Part shown: positions 10,973 through 23,290 of the stretch, in pieces
Layout: each line of letters starts with the position of its first letter
Numbering within the stretch: position 1 is the stretch's first letter
NCBI GenBank assembly: GCA_023935145.1
Contig: CM043699.1
Location: 128,404,536-128,468,535, forward strand
From: Bretschneidera sinensis
Lineage: Eukaryota > Streptophyta > Magnoliopsida > Brassicales > Akaniaceae
Length of the DNA stretch: 64,000 nucleotides
Direction: 5' to 3'
Program-made: the position numbers and the translations under genes
Notes under the pieces: generated by a model
The model's input: the letters and a program-made list of their open reading frames with translations, nothing else
Databases searched by the model: none
Told to the model about the DNA's origin: nothing

Positions 10973-11723
10973 CTGCTCTCCACCTCTTCTTCTGTTTCTT
11001 CTTCTTTATTGCTTGTAGAGGCTTTGAGAGCAATCACATTTTTCTTTTTCTCATCATCATTGACAACGGGATTCATTTCTTCCATCTTGTATGTCAATAG
11101 TGATCCAAAAAGTGTTTCGACATCAAGTTTGTCGAGATCTTTGGCCTCTGTGATGGCCATCTTCTTTGCTTTCTAAGTGGGTGGCAAAGACCTTAAGATT
11201 TTTGTTGTTAGTTCAAACTCCTCAATATGCCTACCAAGAAGCTTCAAACTGTTAACAATAGTTGTGAAACGTGAGTTCATTTGAGAAATTGTTTCGTTAT
11301 GAGACATTTTGAAAGATTTATACTCGAACACTAGCATATAGATTTTTTTTTTTTTAACTTCGCTAGTTCCTTCATATGTAATTTGCAATTTATCCCAAAT
11401 CTCCTTAGCCGAAACACATACGAAAATTTTATTATATTCAAAAATATCTAAAGCATAATGTAAGATATTTGTGGCTCTACTATTTAGAGACATCAATCCT
11501 CATCATTGAACTCAGTTTTGAGTTTAGGCATTGTATAATTAATTTCTTCAATAGTTATTTCCTTTGTAGGAATTCTAGGTCCTTCCTCAATGACTCTCCA
11601 TAAATTATAATCTTGTCATTTGACAAAGATTTTCATCCTGTTTTTCCAATAATTATAGTTGGAGCCATTGAACAATGGAGGCCTAGTGTAAGAATGTCCC
11701 TCAGAATAGCTATTTGATGCCAT
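10973..11723 (-). pseudogene. N-terminal half of gag, element F
   Basis: Starts at ATG 11723 (MASNSYSEGHSY), with the N-terminal copia gag signature FNGSNYNYWKNRMKIF, then the UBN2-type gag domain (KEIWDKLQITYEGT, NETISQMNSRF, TKILRSLPP). Stops occur after MKIFVK and near 11496, and before MAITEAKDLDKL (11160). The frame runs into the solo LTR at 10972; the remainder of gag resumes at 9566 after a repeated 65-bp segment. Gag forms the virus-like particle. Confidence 0.85.
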
Positions 11724-11764
11724 CGGATCAACTCAAGGATTTTAAGCCTGAAATTGAGAACAAA

Positions 11765-11776
11765 GCTTTGATACCA
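11765..11776 (-). other. Primer binding site of F, initiator-Met type
   Basis: Minus strand TGGTATCAAAGC, one base off the usual plant copia site TGGTATCAGAGC complementary to initiator tRNA-Met, two bases from the LTR end. Confidence 0.8.
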
Positions 11777-11778
11777 AT

Positions 11779-12912
11779 TGTAGACTGAGGTTCCAACCCA
11801 ACAAGGGGGTAAATTGAGTTTTTAAAAACTTTTGCTAATTACGTACAAGTTTATAAAATAGTTAAATGCACAAGTGTATAAACAAGTAATGTGCTTTAAG
11901 TAAAAGAGTTTAAAGAATAGAAAATGCAAACTCAGTTTATAGTGGTTCGACAATATCGGATTCATTCTGACCCTATGTCCACTCTCTTCAAGGAACCTCC
12001 TTGAAGTGATCCACTAAAACATTTAGTCGTACAACTTCCCGGGTGTTGTACAAACCTTACAAACAATCCCTTCCTCTCGGAAGCTAATCTGTTCCTTGCA
12101 GAAGTTAATCCATTTACAATAAATATGAGTTACTGTAAAGTAAATGGTAGAGAGATAGCAATGAATGCTCTTACAAATGAGCAATATCTCTCTTTCAAAT
12201 AAAAGCTTGAAGAATGGCTCAACAATAAATTTTTCAAAGCTTTTGAATATTAATGAGCAAACTATTGAATTGAATGTGTAATCTTCTTCTTTTAAATGCT
12301 TATTGAAGTGGGTTTATATAGCTTTAATTAATATGGCCATTAGACACTGACTTGGTAGGTTTGGTGCATTAAATGCTCAAGTCTGGCGTCTTAAACGATC
12401 ATATTTTTTGAATTACCAGTCGACTGGGTCTTTGTACCAGTCGACTGGGTCAAGTGAAAAAAGCTCACTTTTAGGCTATGGGAGAGTACCAGTCGACTGG
12501 GTCTTAAGTACCAGTTGACTGGGAACTCATTGTCCCAATTACCAGTCTATTGGTATAGATCACCCAGTCGACTGGTATAAGGAGCTAGTCGACTGGGTTG
12601 CCCTTCAACCCAGTTTTTCATGTTTCAAAATGTTTTTGACTTAGAGAAGTTTGAATAAATAGTTTTGTCAAAGTTTCTTTATAAAGAGAGCCATAAGACA
12701 AGCTACTTACTTAAACATAAGAGATTTACAGTTTGTTTCAATACCTTAATGCCTATATTATATCTTCTGTCTTGACTTGGTGTCTGATACGAGTTGAGTT
12801 CTTGCATCTTGATTCTTTGCTGAAAGCTTTTATCGTTTAAACATTTAGATAAAACTGTTAGTACAATTAGAGTAGTGTTTTGTCATTATTAAAATTTAGA
12901 TAAGGGTCAACA
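11779..12912 (-). repeat. 5' LTR of element F (1134 bp)
   Basis: Begins TGTTGACCCTTATC and ends CAGTCTACA on the minus strand. Seven copies of ACCAGTCGACTGGT-type palindromes (12415-12598) lie upstream of a TATA box TATATAAACC (plus 12311-12320). The LTR enters element E directly after E's text for LWYQRLGHIGEKEL. The partner LTR would be left of the window. Confidence 0.85.
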
Positions 12913-14121
12913 AAGTAGATAGTTCCTTTTCACCGATATGTCCAAGCCTTTGATACCACAACATAGAGGACTTTGCTTTATCATCAGTTGCCTCCTTAGA
13001 GATAAAACCTCCACTTCACTAACTTTGTACTGTACTTCCCAGCAACTTGTAAAACGTACCATACCGAACACTCCATTCAATTACTAGCGATCCACGAGTC
13101 ATTTTGCATGAATTTTTGTCACAGTTGAAATTCACTCCCCCATCCGTCATCTTGCTGACTAACATCAAGTTCCTGCTAAGACTCAGAATATGCATCACGC
13201 CTGGAAGTGTCCTGACTGTCCCATCATTCATCTTCAACTTCACCTTCCCACGACCAATAATTTTCATCAGAGAGTTATCTCTCAATAAAACATTTCCCCC
13301 ATCAATGGTTTCATACTTACGAAACCAATCTCTGTGAGGTGTCGTGTGAAAGCATGCTCATGTGTCAATTATCCAAACACTTCGATCTAATTGAGCCAAA
13401 CAGGATGTCATATTTAAGTCACCAGTATCATCGTCATACTGGTTCTTGTTTCCTAAAGCTGATATCTTGCCTATCCAATTTTCAGGGTTCATACTCTTAC
13501 TTTTGCAATCTTTCTTCTGATGTCCGGGCTTTCTACACTTCCAACACTTCAACCCAGATTTATCCCATCTTTTCGATCTTCCCCTGGGCTTAAGTTTATC
13601 ACCAAACCTCTTATAGTATCTATCATGGGCCCTTTCACAGATAAGGCCTCCTTTGACGAGTTCTTTGTACCCTGCCACCTCATCTCCATAGACAATAATG
13701 TTGCCACGACATTTTCAAAGGACAAATCAGTCGTACAACCACCAGTCGAAACTATTAAGTTATCCCACGAATCAGGCAGTGAACATAGCAGTGTAATAGC
13801 TTTATCGTCATCTGTCACATCAACACTAATAGACAATAACTGACCTATCAAAGTGTTGAACTCGTGTAGATTATGAGAGAAAGAATCGCTCTCAGCCATG
13901 CGAAGGTTGTACAACTTCTTCTATAGAAACAGTTTGTTTACCAGAGATTTACTCTGATAAAGGCTTTCCAGCTTCTTCTAGAGTTCTTTCACAATCTTCT
14001 CTCCAGAAACATTTATCAGGATATAATCGGCCAGGCACAATTGAATCAGACTTCTTGCATTCCGATCGAGCTTCTCCGACTCTGTGATAACCGCTGAAGA
14101 TAATGCCGAAACCACCATTAA
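12913..14121 (-). pseudogene. gag (rest) and protease of copia element E
   Basis: From 14121 leftward: the UBN2-type gag domain (LDRNARSLIQLCLAD, about 14080-14030; then SLVNKLFL and NLRMAESDSF in 13960-13870; ALTLLCSLPDSW-like text), a CCHC knuckle KCWKCRKPGHQKKDC (about 13550-13500), and a protease whose site reads WIIDT followed by an in-frame stop (13358). The protease continues at 13285-13019 with GRGKVKLKMNDG and LMLVSKM, then the pre-integrase start WYQRLGHIGEKEL before F's LTR at 12912. The first 60 codons of gag are at 50278-50456, beyond the 36-kb insertion C. Several stops and shifts are present. The rest of pol must lie left of the window beyond F. Confidence 0.85.
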
Positions 14122-16486
14122 TGTAACTACCCATCCTGGGTTAGCCACCCTCGAGACAGTGTCATCACATTTTGAAATCCCAGCATGACAAATATATGAA
14201 ACAATATAAAAATATATCAACTGAAATTAAAAATTTCATCCAATCCAAAAATCTTCTCAGAGAAGATACCTCATCATCCTCCATTGAAAAACAATATACA
14301 CATATAACAAAATGCATGAAAAGATTTTTATTACAATGTTTTCTTTCTTCTTTCTTACAATGTCTTAGGACTTGACCACGGGACTTACTTAAGACAGTTT
14401 CTCTATTATCAGCTCTAAACTCTACATGGCCTACTCACTGCCTAAAAATTTTCAACAATAAGTGAGCTTCACAAGCTCAGTGAATTAAATTTACTAGAAT
14501 TACTCGATTATATACTTCCAGTCACATCTTATAATTCAATCTTTTCTAATTAACCAATATAAAGCATCTATTTCTTCATAGATAATAATTCAATCTTTCA
14601 AATAATCTTCCCATAATCATTCATCTATTATCTCATATAAATCAATAATAACATCCTATCATAATTTTAGCCATTTATCAATCTCATCTTAAATTAATCA
14701 TCAAACATATCAATTTTTCTTCTCATATATTTAATCATCTTGAGATTATCAATTTAACATCATTATTTACCTCATTATGAGGTTCATAGCATATAATCAA
14801 TCAATCAAATAAATTTTTATCATACCATATTGTCATATTTTTTTCTTATCATATCTGTCTCTTTGTGGGATTCATTTGTCAACCAATAAATTCACAATCA
14901 AGAATGATATTTTAGCATCTCAAGCAATAAAAGTCAATATTTAAAACAAATGCAATGCATGACTTTAAATTATCATATCATTTCATATTATCATTTGGGA
15001 ACGTCTTCCTACATGTCGACATGTTTCAGCTTAGACCAACTGCCTTCCCGGTTCTTTATTTTCAGTTAGGTCGGCTGCCTTCTCGGTTCTTTTATTTTCA
15101 GCTAAACCAGCTGCCTTCCCAGTTCTTTTATTTTCATTTAGATCGGTTGCCTTCTAGGTTCTTTTATTTTCAGCTAGACCGGCTACCTTCCCAGTCCTTT
15201 TATTTTTAGATAGACTGACTACCTTCTCGGTACTTTTATTTTCAGCTAGACTGGCTGTCTTCTTGGTTCTTTTATTTTCATTTAGATTGATTGCCTTCCC
15301 GGTTCTTTTTATTTTCATTTAGACCGACTGCCTTCCCTATTCTTTTATTTTCATTTAGACCGGTTGTCTTCCCAATTCTTTTTATTTCATGCATATGAAC
15401 AATAATATGAAAACAAACAGACCAGCTGCCTTCTTAGTATTTTATTTTATGCATATGAGCAATAATATGAAAACAAGCATACATTCAAGAATTCAATTAG
15501 CTATCCAGCTCTTTCTCAAAATTATTATTTTTATCATATTCTCTAAATTATCTCTTCATTTATCATATCAAATTACCAATCATAGCTTGTCAAGAATTTC
15601 ATTTATCCTTTCATTATATATTTCATAAACTCATTATTTCATTAATATTAATTCTCATATAATAAATTTTGAACATATCAATTATTCATATAATATCAAT
15701 CAACCAACTTTTATATATCATCCAATCATTGTAGTTCAATAATTAATTCAAATATCATCACTTTATGTTTCATATTTATCTCGATTACAAAAAGTAAATC
15801 TAACTCACCACGTAGCACTTAAAGCTACCCGTGGATCACCTCCTTACTTTCCTGGTCCTTTCACCAATCTCACCCAATTGCTTGTCGTCAACAACTAACA
15901 TAATATTTATATTAAAAAAATTATTTATTCTTCAATTCATCCATAATTCATACCCTTTAAATTTCTACATAAAATTCTGGGTAATTTCATGTAAGCATAA
16001 TTTCAAAAATAAAATTCACATTATTACCTTTTGTTTTTCTTAAAGCTTCCCTCGAATCTCTGTAAAATTCTACCATAAACCTCTTCAAAATTTTAATCTT
16101 TCAACCTTTCTTTGAGTCCCCAGGTGTTTAAAGAAATAGAATAATTTGAATTGAAGAAAGAAGGAAACCAAACGGGATTTGGTAGGAAAATAATTTAAAA
16201 AAACAATAAATTTCAATTCTTATATAAAATCGTTTATTGCCACCATTTCGTTTGTTGTCTAACATGCATTCTTTGCATGTTAGGCAGCCAACACCTGGAT
16301 CCAGGTGTTGGTTTTCCTTTTTTTTACTTCCTTCCTTTGTAAACGTCCCTAGATACTTCTAGGTTTTTTTATTAAAAAATAATTATTTTATTCAATAATA
16401 AATCTTTCATGTATATTTTATTTTAATCCCATGTAATATCTATCAAATTACTTCTTTACCATTAGTTTAAGTAGACGAGTATTACA
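14122..16486 (-). repeat. LTR 1 of C (left, 2365 bp)
   Basis: Plus-strand limits TGTAACTACCC and GAGTATTACA. Next to it inside is the polypurine side (AATGGGGGTAGAAT on minus). It has a TATA-like TTATATAAG (about 16219-16229, minus) and, 60 bases upstream of this, a perfect 24-bp palindrome at 16288-16311 (half-site CCAACACCTGGA). A 36-bp minisatellite fills 15029-15387. Confidence 0.88.
15029..15387. repeat. 36-bp minisatellite in LTR 1 of C, about 10 copies
   Basis: Tandem units of the form CTAGACCGGCTGCCTTCCC-GGTTCTTTTATTTTCA. Because 36 is divisible by three, one minus-strand frame stays open and reads a 12-residue unit of the type LNENKRTGKAVG. I count 10 units here, 7 to 8 in LTR 2 (21958-22225) and 13 in LTR 3 (48756-49222). 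Whether the frame is ever translated is unknown. Confidence 0.85.
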
Positions 16487-16520
16487 ATTCTACCCCCATT
16501 ATAAAAATTTCGTCCCCGAA

Positions 16521-19500
16521 TTTCCTTACCTAACTCATGAAAAAGTTGGGGACTCTTTCTTCATTTGTGCCTCATGTTCTCAAGTAATTTCTTCAACATC
16601 ATTATTTTGCCATAATACTCGAATCAAAAGAATAATTTTATTACGCAAGACTTGTTCTTTTCTATCTAGAATTCTGACTGGTACTTGCATAAAGGTCAAA
16701 TCTTCCAAAGTTCTCCAGCCTGATTTGGAATACTATGGGATTCATCATGTAAACGCTTTCTCAAAAGTGAAACATGAAACACATTATGTAACTGCTTCAA
16801 CTTTGGAAGCAATTCTAAGCTATACACAACTAGCTCAACTTTCTTAATAACCTTATAGGGTCCCACATACCCTAGACTCAACTTTCCTTTCTTTTAGACA
16901 CTCAACACTCCTTTCCATGAGGATATTTTCGAATACACCCAATCACCTACTTGAAACTCAAAATGTCTTCTTCTATTATCAGCATAAGTATTCGGTCTAC
17001 TCTGTGCTACTTTAAGGTTCTCTCTAACCCGTTTGATCCTCTCAGTTGTTAACTCAATAATTTATGGACCAAATAAATTTCTTTCTCCCACTTCTTCCTA
17101 ACATATAGGAGTTCTACACCTCTTACTACAAAATGCCTTAAACGGTATCATTCCAATACTATATTGATGTTGATTATTATAAGAAAATTCAATCAATGGC
17201 AAGTAAGCATCCCAACTTACTGAGAAACTCATCATGTTTGCCCTCAACATATCTTCTAGTACTCTAATAATCCTTTATGTATGCTCATCTATTTGTGGAT
17301 GAAAAGTTATACTAAACTTCAACTGCGTACCCGTGGCTTTCTAAAAGCCTCTCCAAAACTATGATGTAAATCTAGCATCTCAATTTAATACTATGCTTAA
17401 TGGTACTTCATGAAACCTCATAATCTCAGCTACATACAGTTCAACCAACTTTTTAGGACTCTAATTAGTTTTAATTGGAAGAAATTGAGATGACTTAGAA
17501 AGTTTATCTACTATCACTCACACTGTATTGTGACCTCTCTGGGTATGGGAAAATCCATAAACAAAATCCACACTCACATTTTTCTATGGTCATTCAAGCA
17601 CAAGAAGCGGCTGTAGCTAGCCTCCCGGATGTTTATTCTCTAAATTCACTTGCTGACAAACCAAACATCTAGAAATATATTTAGCTACATCTCTCTTCAA
17701 TCCTGACCACCAATAGTTATGTTTCAATCCCTTATACATTTTATTGTTACCTGGGTGCATCGAGTAATCATGTGATTATCTCAATATCTCTTTTCTCAAC
17801 TGGGCATCTTTGGGAATACAAATCATATGTCCTAATACCAACATACCATTATTTGAAATTCTAAATTCATACTGTTTTCCACTCAACTCTTCTTACTTAG
17901 TGTTCTCTATCTCTTCATCTCTATCTTGCATCTCTAACAAGCATTTAACTATAGATGATTGTACAACCAGGTTCGCTAACAATGATCCTCTATCACTGAT
18001 ATTCAATTTCATCCTTATCTCTCTTAAATCTATCATAAATTTCACATCATAACTCTCAATAGCAGTTAATCTTCCTGTAGATTTCATACTCAATGCATCA
18101 GCTACCACATTCGCCTTTCCTAGATGATAGTGAATTATATAATCATAGTCACTAATCAACTCCATCCACCACCTCTGTCTCAAATTCAACTCTCTCTAGG
18201 TAGGTAAGTATGTCAAACTCATATATTCAATAAATATCTCACAAGTGGCTCCATACAGATGATATCTCCAACTCTTCAAAGCAAACACTATAGCAGCTAA
18301 CTCTAAGTCATAGGTAGGGTAATTTCTCTCATGATTCCTCAATTTTGGAGAAGCATATTCCATTATCTTCCCATGTTGTATTAACACACATCCCAACTCT
18401 TTATGGGATGCATCACTATACACAACAAATCCTTCATCACCATAAAAAAGCATCAGTACTAGAGTTGTAGTCAATTTCTCCTTTAGAAATTGGAAATTTT
18501 TCTCACATTCCCCTGACCATACAAATCTTACCTCTTTCATGGTCAATCTAGTCAACAGTACTGCAATAATAGAAAAATTCAGAATGAATCTTCTAGAATA
18601 ACCAACTAACCCCCAAGAAGATTCTAATCTCAGTCACATTAGTTGGTCTCTCCCAACTCAACATTACTTCTACCTTTTGTGGATCAACTGTTATACCATC
18701 TCTAGATATTACATGCCCCAAGAAAGTTACTTTATTCAACCAAAACTCACATTTAGAAAATTTTGCATATAATCTCTCTCCTCAGAATTTCCAACACAAT
18801 TTCTAAATGTTTTATATGCTCTTCATTAGTCTTAGAATACACCAAGATGTCATCAATAAACACAACCACAAAATTATCAATAAATGGTTTAAACATTTTA
18901 TACATCAAGTCTATAAATGTTGCTGGAGCATTAGTCAACCCAAATGGCATCACAAGAAACTCATGACCATAACGTGTCCTAAAAGTAGTCTTAGGTACGT
19001 CTCCCTCCTATATCCTTAACTATTGATAACCTGATCTCAGGTTTATCTTTGAAAACACCCTCGCTCTCTACAACAGTTCAAAAAAATCATCTATCCTGAA
19101 CAAAGGATATTTGTTCTTAATAGTGATCTTATTCAACTGTCTATAGTTTATACACAATCTCATTGTTCTACCTTTCTTCTTTACAAACAATACAGAGGCT
19201 CCCTATAGTGACTTACTTGGTCGAATAAATTATTTGTCTAACAATTCCTAAAGTTGAACCTTCAGTTCTCTCAATTCAACAGGTCTCACTCTATAGGGTG
19301 CTATTGAAATAGGTTCAGAAACCAGAATCATATCAATGGAAAACTCAATCTCCCTACTAGGGGGCAAACCATACATTTTATCAAGAAATACATTTGAATA
19401 ATCTCTCACCATTGAGATTTCTTCTAGCTTTCTATCATCCATACTAGGATCCACTATACATGCTAAATACCCCTCACTGCCTTTTCTCAGTGACTTACTT

Positions 19501-19930
19501 ACAGTCAAGGCAGAAATAAGATAACTGAAAACTATCTTACATTCTCCCTAAAAACTAAACTTCTCATGTCCATGAATTTTAAACACCACATTCTTCCTAA
19601 AACAATCAACTCATGCATGATATGCAGACAACCAATCTATCTCCAATATCATGTCAAAATTATTCATGTTCAGAGATAATAAATCTACTTCAGATTATCT
19701 ATCACATATACAAGTCACATAACCCCGATGATTTTTTTTTATCACAACTCTATCCCTAGTAAGAACCTCAACAATAATATTATCAATCAAAGAATTATCA
19801 CATACATTAATGGATCTCATAAAAATACTGGATGCAAAAGAATGGGTTGCACCAGGATCAATCACTAATTTGGCAAGTCTATAATGAATAGATATTGTAC
19901 TATCACGATGTCAAGAGTTGCTTGAGCATC
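16521..19930 (-). pseudogene. pol of chromovirus copy C1
   Basis: Minus-strand order: protease remnant (around 19930-19560, DNSLIDNIIVEVLTRDR), pre-RT (19508-19248, [21 protein letters not shown]), RT with [13 protein letters not shown] and an intact catalytic FIDD (18953-18753), RNase H with [15 protein letters not shown] and [22 protein letters not shown] text (18555-18196), linker [17 protein letters not shown] (18189-17893), zinc-binding and core integrase (about 17700-17250, VIVDKLSKSSQF and DARFTS), and the C-terminal part with VGPYKVIKKV and HNVFHVSLLRK (16881-16696) ending in a chromodomain-like tail to about 16550. Many stops and frameshifts separate the pieces, so it is dead, but its RT catalytic aspartates survive, unlike in C2. 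Confidence 0.88.
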
Positions 19931-20059
19931 TTGTTGGGTTAGTGCATATACTCTACTCTCTCTGGGCTGCGTTTGACTAGCATGTACTTTCTCAGCAATT
20001 ATTCCTCTATTGGAAGCTCTACCTCAAATACTTCTAGATCCACCACATCTCTCCACTTA

Positions 20060-21402
20060 TTTTCTCCCAACATCTCCAGCACTCATCTCAATAGATTTCC
20101 CCACTAGACAATCTACACTAATATGTCCTCCCTTACCACATACAAAGCACCTCAGAGTAGGACAATTCCAAGACAGATGCTCTGTCTAATTACATCTAAA
20201 GTAAACTCTTGCCTCTCAATCATACATCAAATTACCACTTTCCCTTGGTGGCATACTTACTATTCTACCATAACTTCCAGTTTCCATAGCATGTCTCCCA
20301 AATCTAGGGGTCCCACCAACATTACTTTGAATTATAGAAGCTATGGATCTAGCTTACCTCTAACACTGCATTATAGGTCTTTTTTCATATGGACGACTCA
20401 TCTAGGATGGTCTCCCACCTTGTACACTCATACTATCGCTACCTCTAGAACCTTCGTGTCTAAGCCTCTTCAACCATTCTCTCTCTCTCCCTTAAACTCC
20501 ATCACATCTTTCTTAATTTGAAGTATTATATCCACCAACCTAACATAATTCATATGCCTCATGTAAGATAGTTTCGATTTAATCTCAAAATATAATCCAT
20601 CTAGGAACCTCTTACACTTCTTCTCCTTTATGTCTATCATTTTTCGATACGACCCTTGTCAAGGCCACAAATCTGTTATCATACTGAGCCACAGTCAACA
20701 TATTTTACCTCAAATAAATGAAATCTTTCTTCTGTTGGGCTCTAAAAATATATAAGAAATATTTATAAAAGAAAAATACTCCTTAAACCTATTCCAAGTT
20801 AAGGTTCTATCAACATATGCACTTAATTTGGGAAGAGTATCCTCCCACCATTCTAAAGCTTCTCCTTCTAATTTAAATGAGGCAAAGGCAACCCTCAGCC
20901 TGTCAGTCACTGGTAAAATACTAAATAATCTCTCTACATGTTTCACCCATAGCTCAGGCTCAAAAGGATTCATAGATCCTTTAAACAACAAAGCTTTCAA
21001 CTTAATATATCTAACAAAACAATCTCTCTACATCTCGTGCATAAACTCACCTTTCTCCTTTGAACATCTACCATTATTGGATTTATAACAACCTCAGGCA
21101 CTGTTCTAGCCTGTTCATCAAGTCTATGCTATAGACAACCAACTCTATCATCTATTACATTCATTTTCTCAAGAGCATGAGCAAGGGCTTCTCTTAGCTC
21201 ATCTCTTTCAACTCTAGATTCTCTCACACCCTTACTAGTATCAATGATACTATCAACATTTTCCCTTCTAGGAAACTCACTCTAACTCAGCCTCCATCTC
21301 AACCTTGGCTCGTGTAAAAATTGGGGGCCTACCACGCCCTCTCTGATCAAAAACTCTAACTATAGGTGTCCCATGTCCACGCAACATCCTCAAACTATGC
21401 AT
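20060..21402 (-). pseudogene. gag of chromovirus copy C1
   Basis: Starts at ATG 21402 with an Arg/Gly-rich N-terminus (RVFDQRGRGRPPIF), followed by the retrotransposon gag core with FEPELWVKHVERLF and KLEGEALEWWEDTL (21000-20710), and a CCHC knuckle CFVCGKGGHISVDC (about 20150-20105). Stops appear near 21290 and frames change at least twice. Gag packages the genomic RNA. Confidence 0.8.
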
Positions 21403-21472
21403 TAAAATATAATTTATTTTAATCTTCCACTTTCTTTCCTTTTATGTAGTCTACAGAATCATAAAATCTAAT

Positions 21473-21484
21473 GCTCTGATACCA
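21473..21484 (-). other. Primer binding site of C1
   Basis: Minus strand TGGTATCAGAGC, complementary to initiator tRNA-Met, four bases from the end of LTR 2. Confidence 0.88.
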
Positions 21485-21488
21485 AAAT

Positions 21489-23290
21489 TGTAACAACCCA
21501 TCTTGGGTTGGCCACCCTCGAGACGGTGTCGTCACATTTTGAAATCCCAGCATGACACATACAAATGAATAATAACATCTTATTATAATTTCAACCATTT
21601 ATCAATCTCATCTTAAATTGATCATCAAACATTTCAATTTTTGTTATCATATATTTAATCATCTTGAGATTATCAATTTAACATCATTATTTACCTCATT
21701 ATGAGGTTCACAACATATATTCAATCAATCAAATAAATTTTTATCATATCATATTGTCATATTTCTTTTTCATCATATCTATCTCTCTGTGAGACTCATT
21801 TGTCTACCAATAAATTCACAATTAAGAATGATACTTTAGCATCTCAAGCAATAATAATCATTAATCAATATTTAAAACAAATGCAATATATGAATTTAAA
21901 TTATCATATCATTTCATATTATCATTTGGGAACGTTTTCCCACACGTCAACATGTTTCAGCTTAAATCGGCTTCTTTCCCGGTTCTTTATTTTCAGTTAG
22001 ACTGGTTGGCTTCTTAATTCTTTTATTTTCAACTAGACCAACTGCATTCTTGGTTCTTTTATTTTCATTTAGACTGGTGGCCTTCTTGGTTCTTTTATTT
22101 TCATTTAGACTGGCTGCTTTCCCGGTTTTTTTTTTTCATTTAGATTAACTGCCTTCTTGGTTCGTTTATTTTCATTTAGACCAACTGTCTTCCCGATTTT
22201 TTTATTTTCATTTAGACCAGCTCTTTTTATTTCATGCATATAAATAACAATATAAAAATAAATAGACCAGCTACCTCCCTGGTATTTTATTTTATTCCTA
22301 TGAGCAATAATATGAAAACAAGCATTCATTCAAGAATTCAATTTAGATATCTAGCTCTTTCTCAAAATTATTGTTTTTATCATATTCTATAAATTATCTC
22401 TTCATATATCATTTCAAATTATCAATCATAGCTTGTCAAAAATTTCATATATCCTTTCATTATATATCTCATCTGCTCATTATTTCATTAATATTACTTC
22501 TCATATAATAAATTTTGAACATGCCGATTATTCAAATAATATCAATAAACCAACTTTCATATATCATCCAATCATTGAAGTTCAATAATTAATTTAACTA
22601 TCATCACTTTATATTTTATATTTATCTCAATTACTAAAAGTAAATCTAACTCACCACGTAGCACTTAAAGCTACTCGTGGATCACCTCCTTTCCTTTCCT
22701 GCTCCTTTTAGTAATTTCACCGAATTGCTGATCGTCAACACCTAACATAATATTTATATTAAAATTTATGATTTATTCTTCACTTCTTCCATAATTCATA
22801 CATTTTAAATTTCTACGTCAAATTCCAGGTAATTTCATGTACGCATAATTTCAAAAATAAAATTCACATTATTACTTTTTGTTTTTCTTAAAGCTTCCCT
22901 CAAATCTCTTTAAAATTCTCCCGTAAATCTCTTCAAAATTTTAATCTTTCAACATTTCTTTGAGTCCCCAGGTGTTTAAAGAAAAAGAGTAATTTGGATT
23001 AAAGAAAGAAGGAAACCAAACAAGATTTGGTAGGAAAATAATAAAACAAAACAATAAAATTCAATTCTTATATAAAACTATTTACTGCCACCATTTCGTT
23101 TGTTGTCTCACATGTATTCTTTGCATGTTAGGTAGCCAACACCTGAATCCAGGTGTTGGTTTTCTCTTTTTTTTTTCTTTCTTCCTTTGTAAACGTCCTT
23201 GGATGCTTCCAAGTTTTTTTTATTCAAAAACAATTATTTTATTCAATAATAAATCTGTCATGTATATATTATTTTAATTCCATGCAATAT
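21489..23290 (-). repeat. LTR 2 of C, main part (continues at 42850-42901)
   Basis: Serves as the 5' LTR of C1 and the 3' LTR of C2. Starts TGTAACAACCC. Relative to LTRs 1 and 3 it lacks about 430 bp after 21560 (the part matching 14190-14620) and has fewer minisatellite units. Its copy of the 24-bp palindrome (23136-23159) has one mismatch. Element B is inserted 52 bp from its right end, with AATAT on both sides. Confidence 0.88.
23286..23290. other. Target site duplication of B, left (AATAT)
   Basis: AATAT here and at 42850-42854. The uninterrupted sequence CATATAATATCTATCAAATTAC in LTR 3 (from 50221) shows the site before insertion. Confidence 0.85.

Larger units (their letters stand above)
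3187..12912 (-). mobile_element. SIRE-like Ty1/copia element F, 3' end outside window
   Basis: In minus-strand order: 5' LTR (12912-11779), initiator-Met primer site, gag, protease, integrase, reverse transcriptase, RNase H (ending 5072), then a spacer with a motif array and TATA box, and an extra ORF (4441-3323). The copia order integrase-before-RT, the long gag with coiled coil, and RT text such as MQGEFEMSMM point to the SIRE lineage, whose members often carry an extra downstream ORF. F interrupts element E between its protease and pre-integrase regions (flank AAGTA, 12913-12917). G is inserted into its downstream part at 3186/3187, so its 3' LTR is not in the window. Stops and frameshifts make it inactive. 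Confidence 0.85.

Noticed and set aside
15029..15387. Possible CRISPR array or structured repeat gene
   Set aside because: Units are contiguous with no unique spacers; it is an LTR minisatellite in plant DNA.
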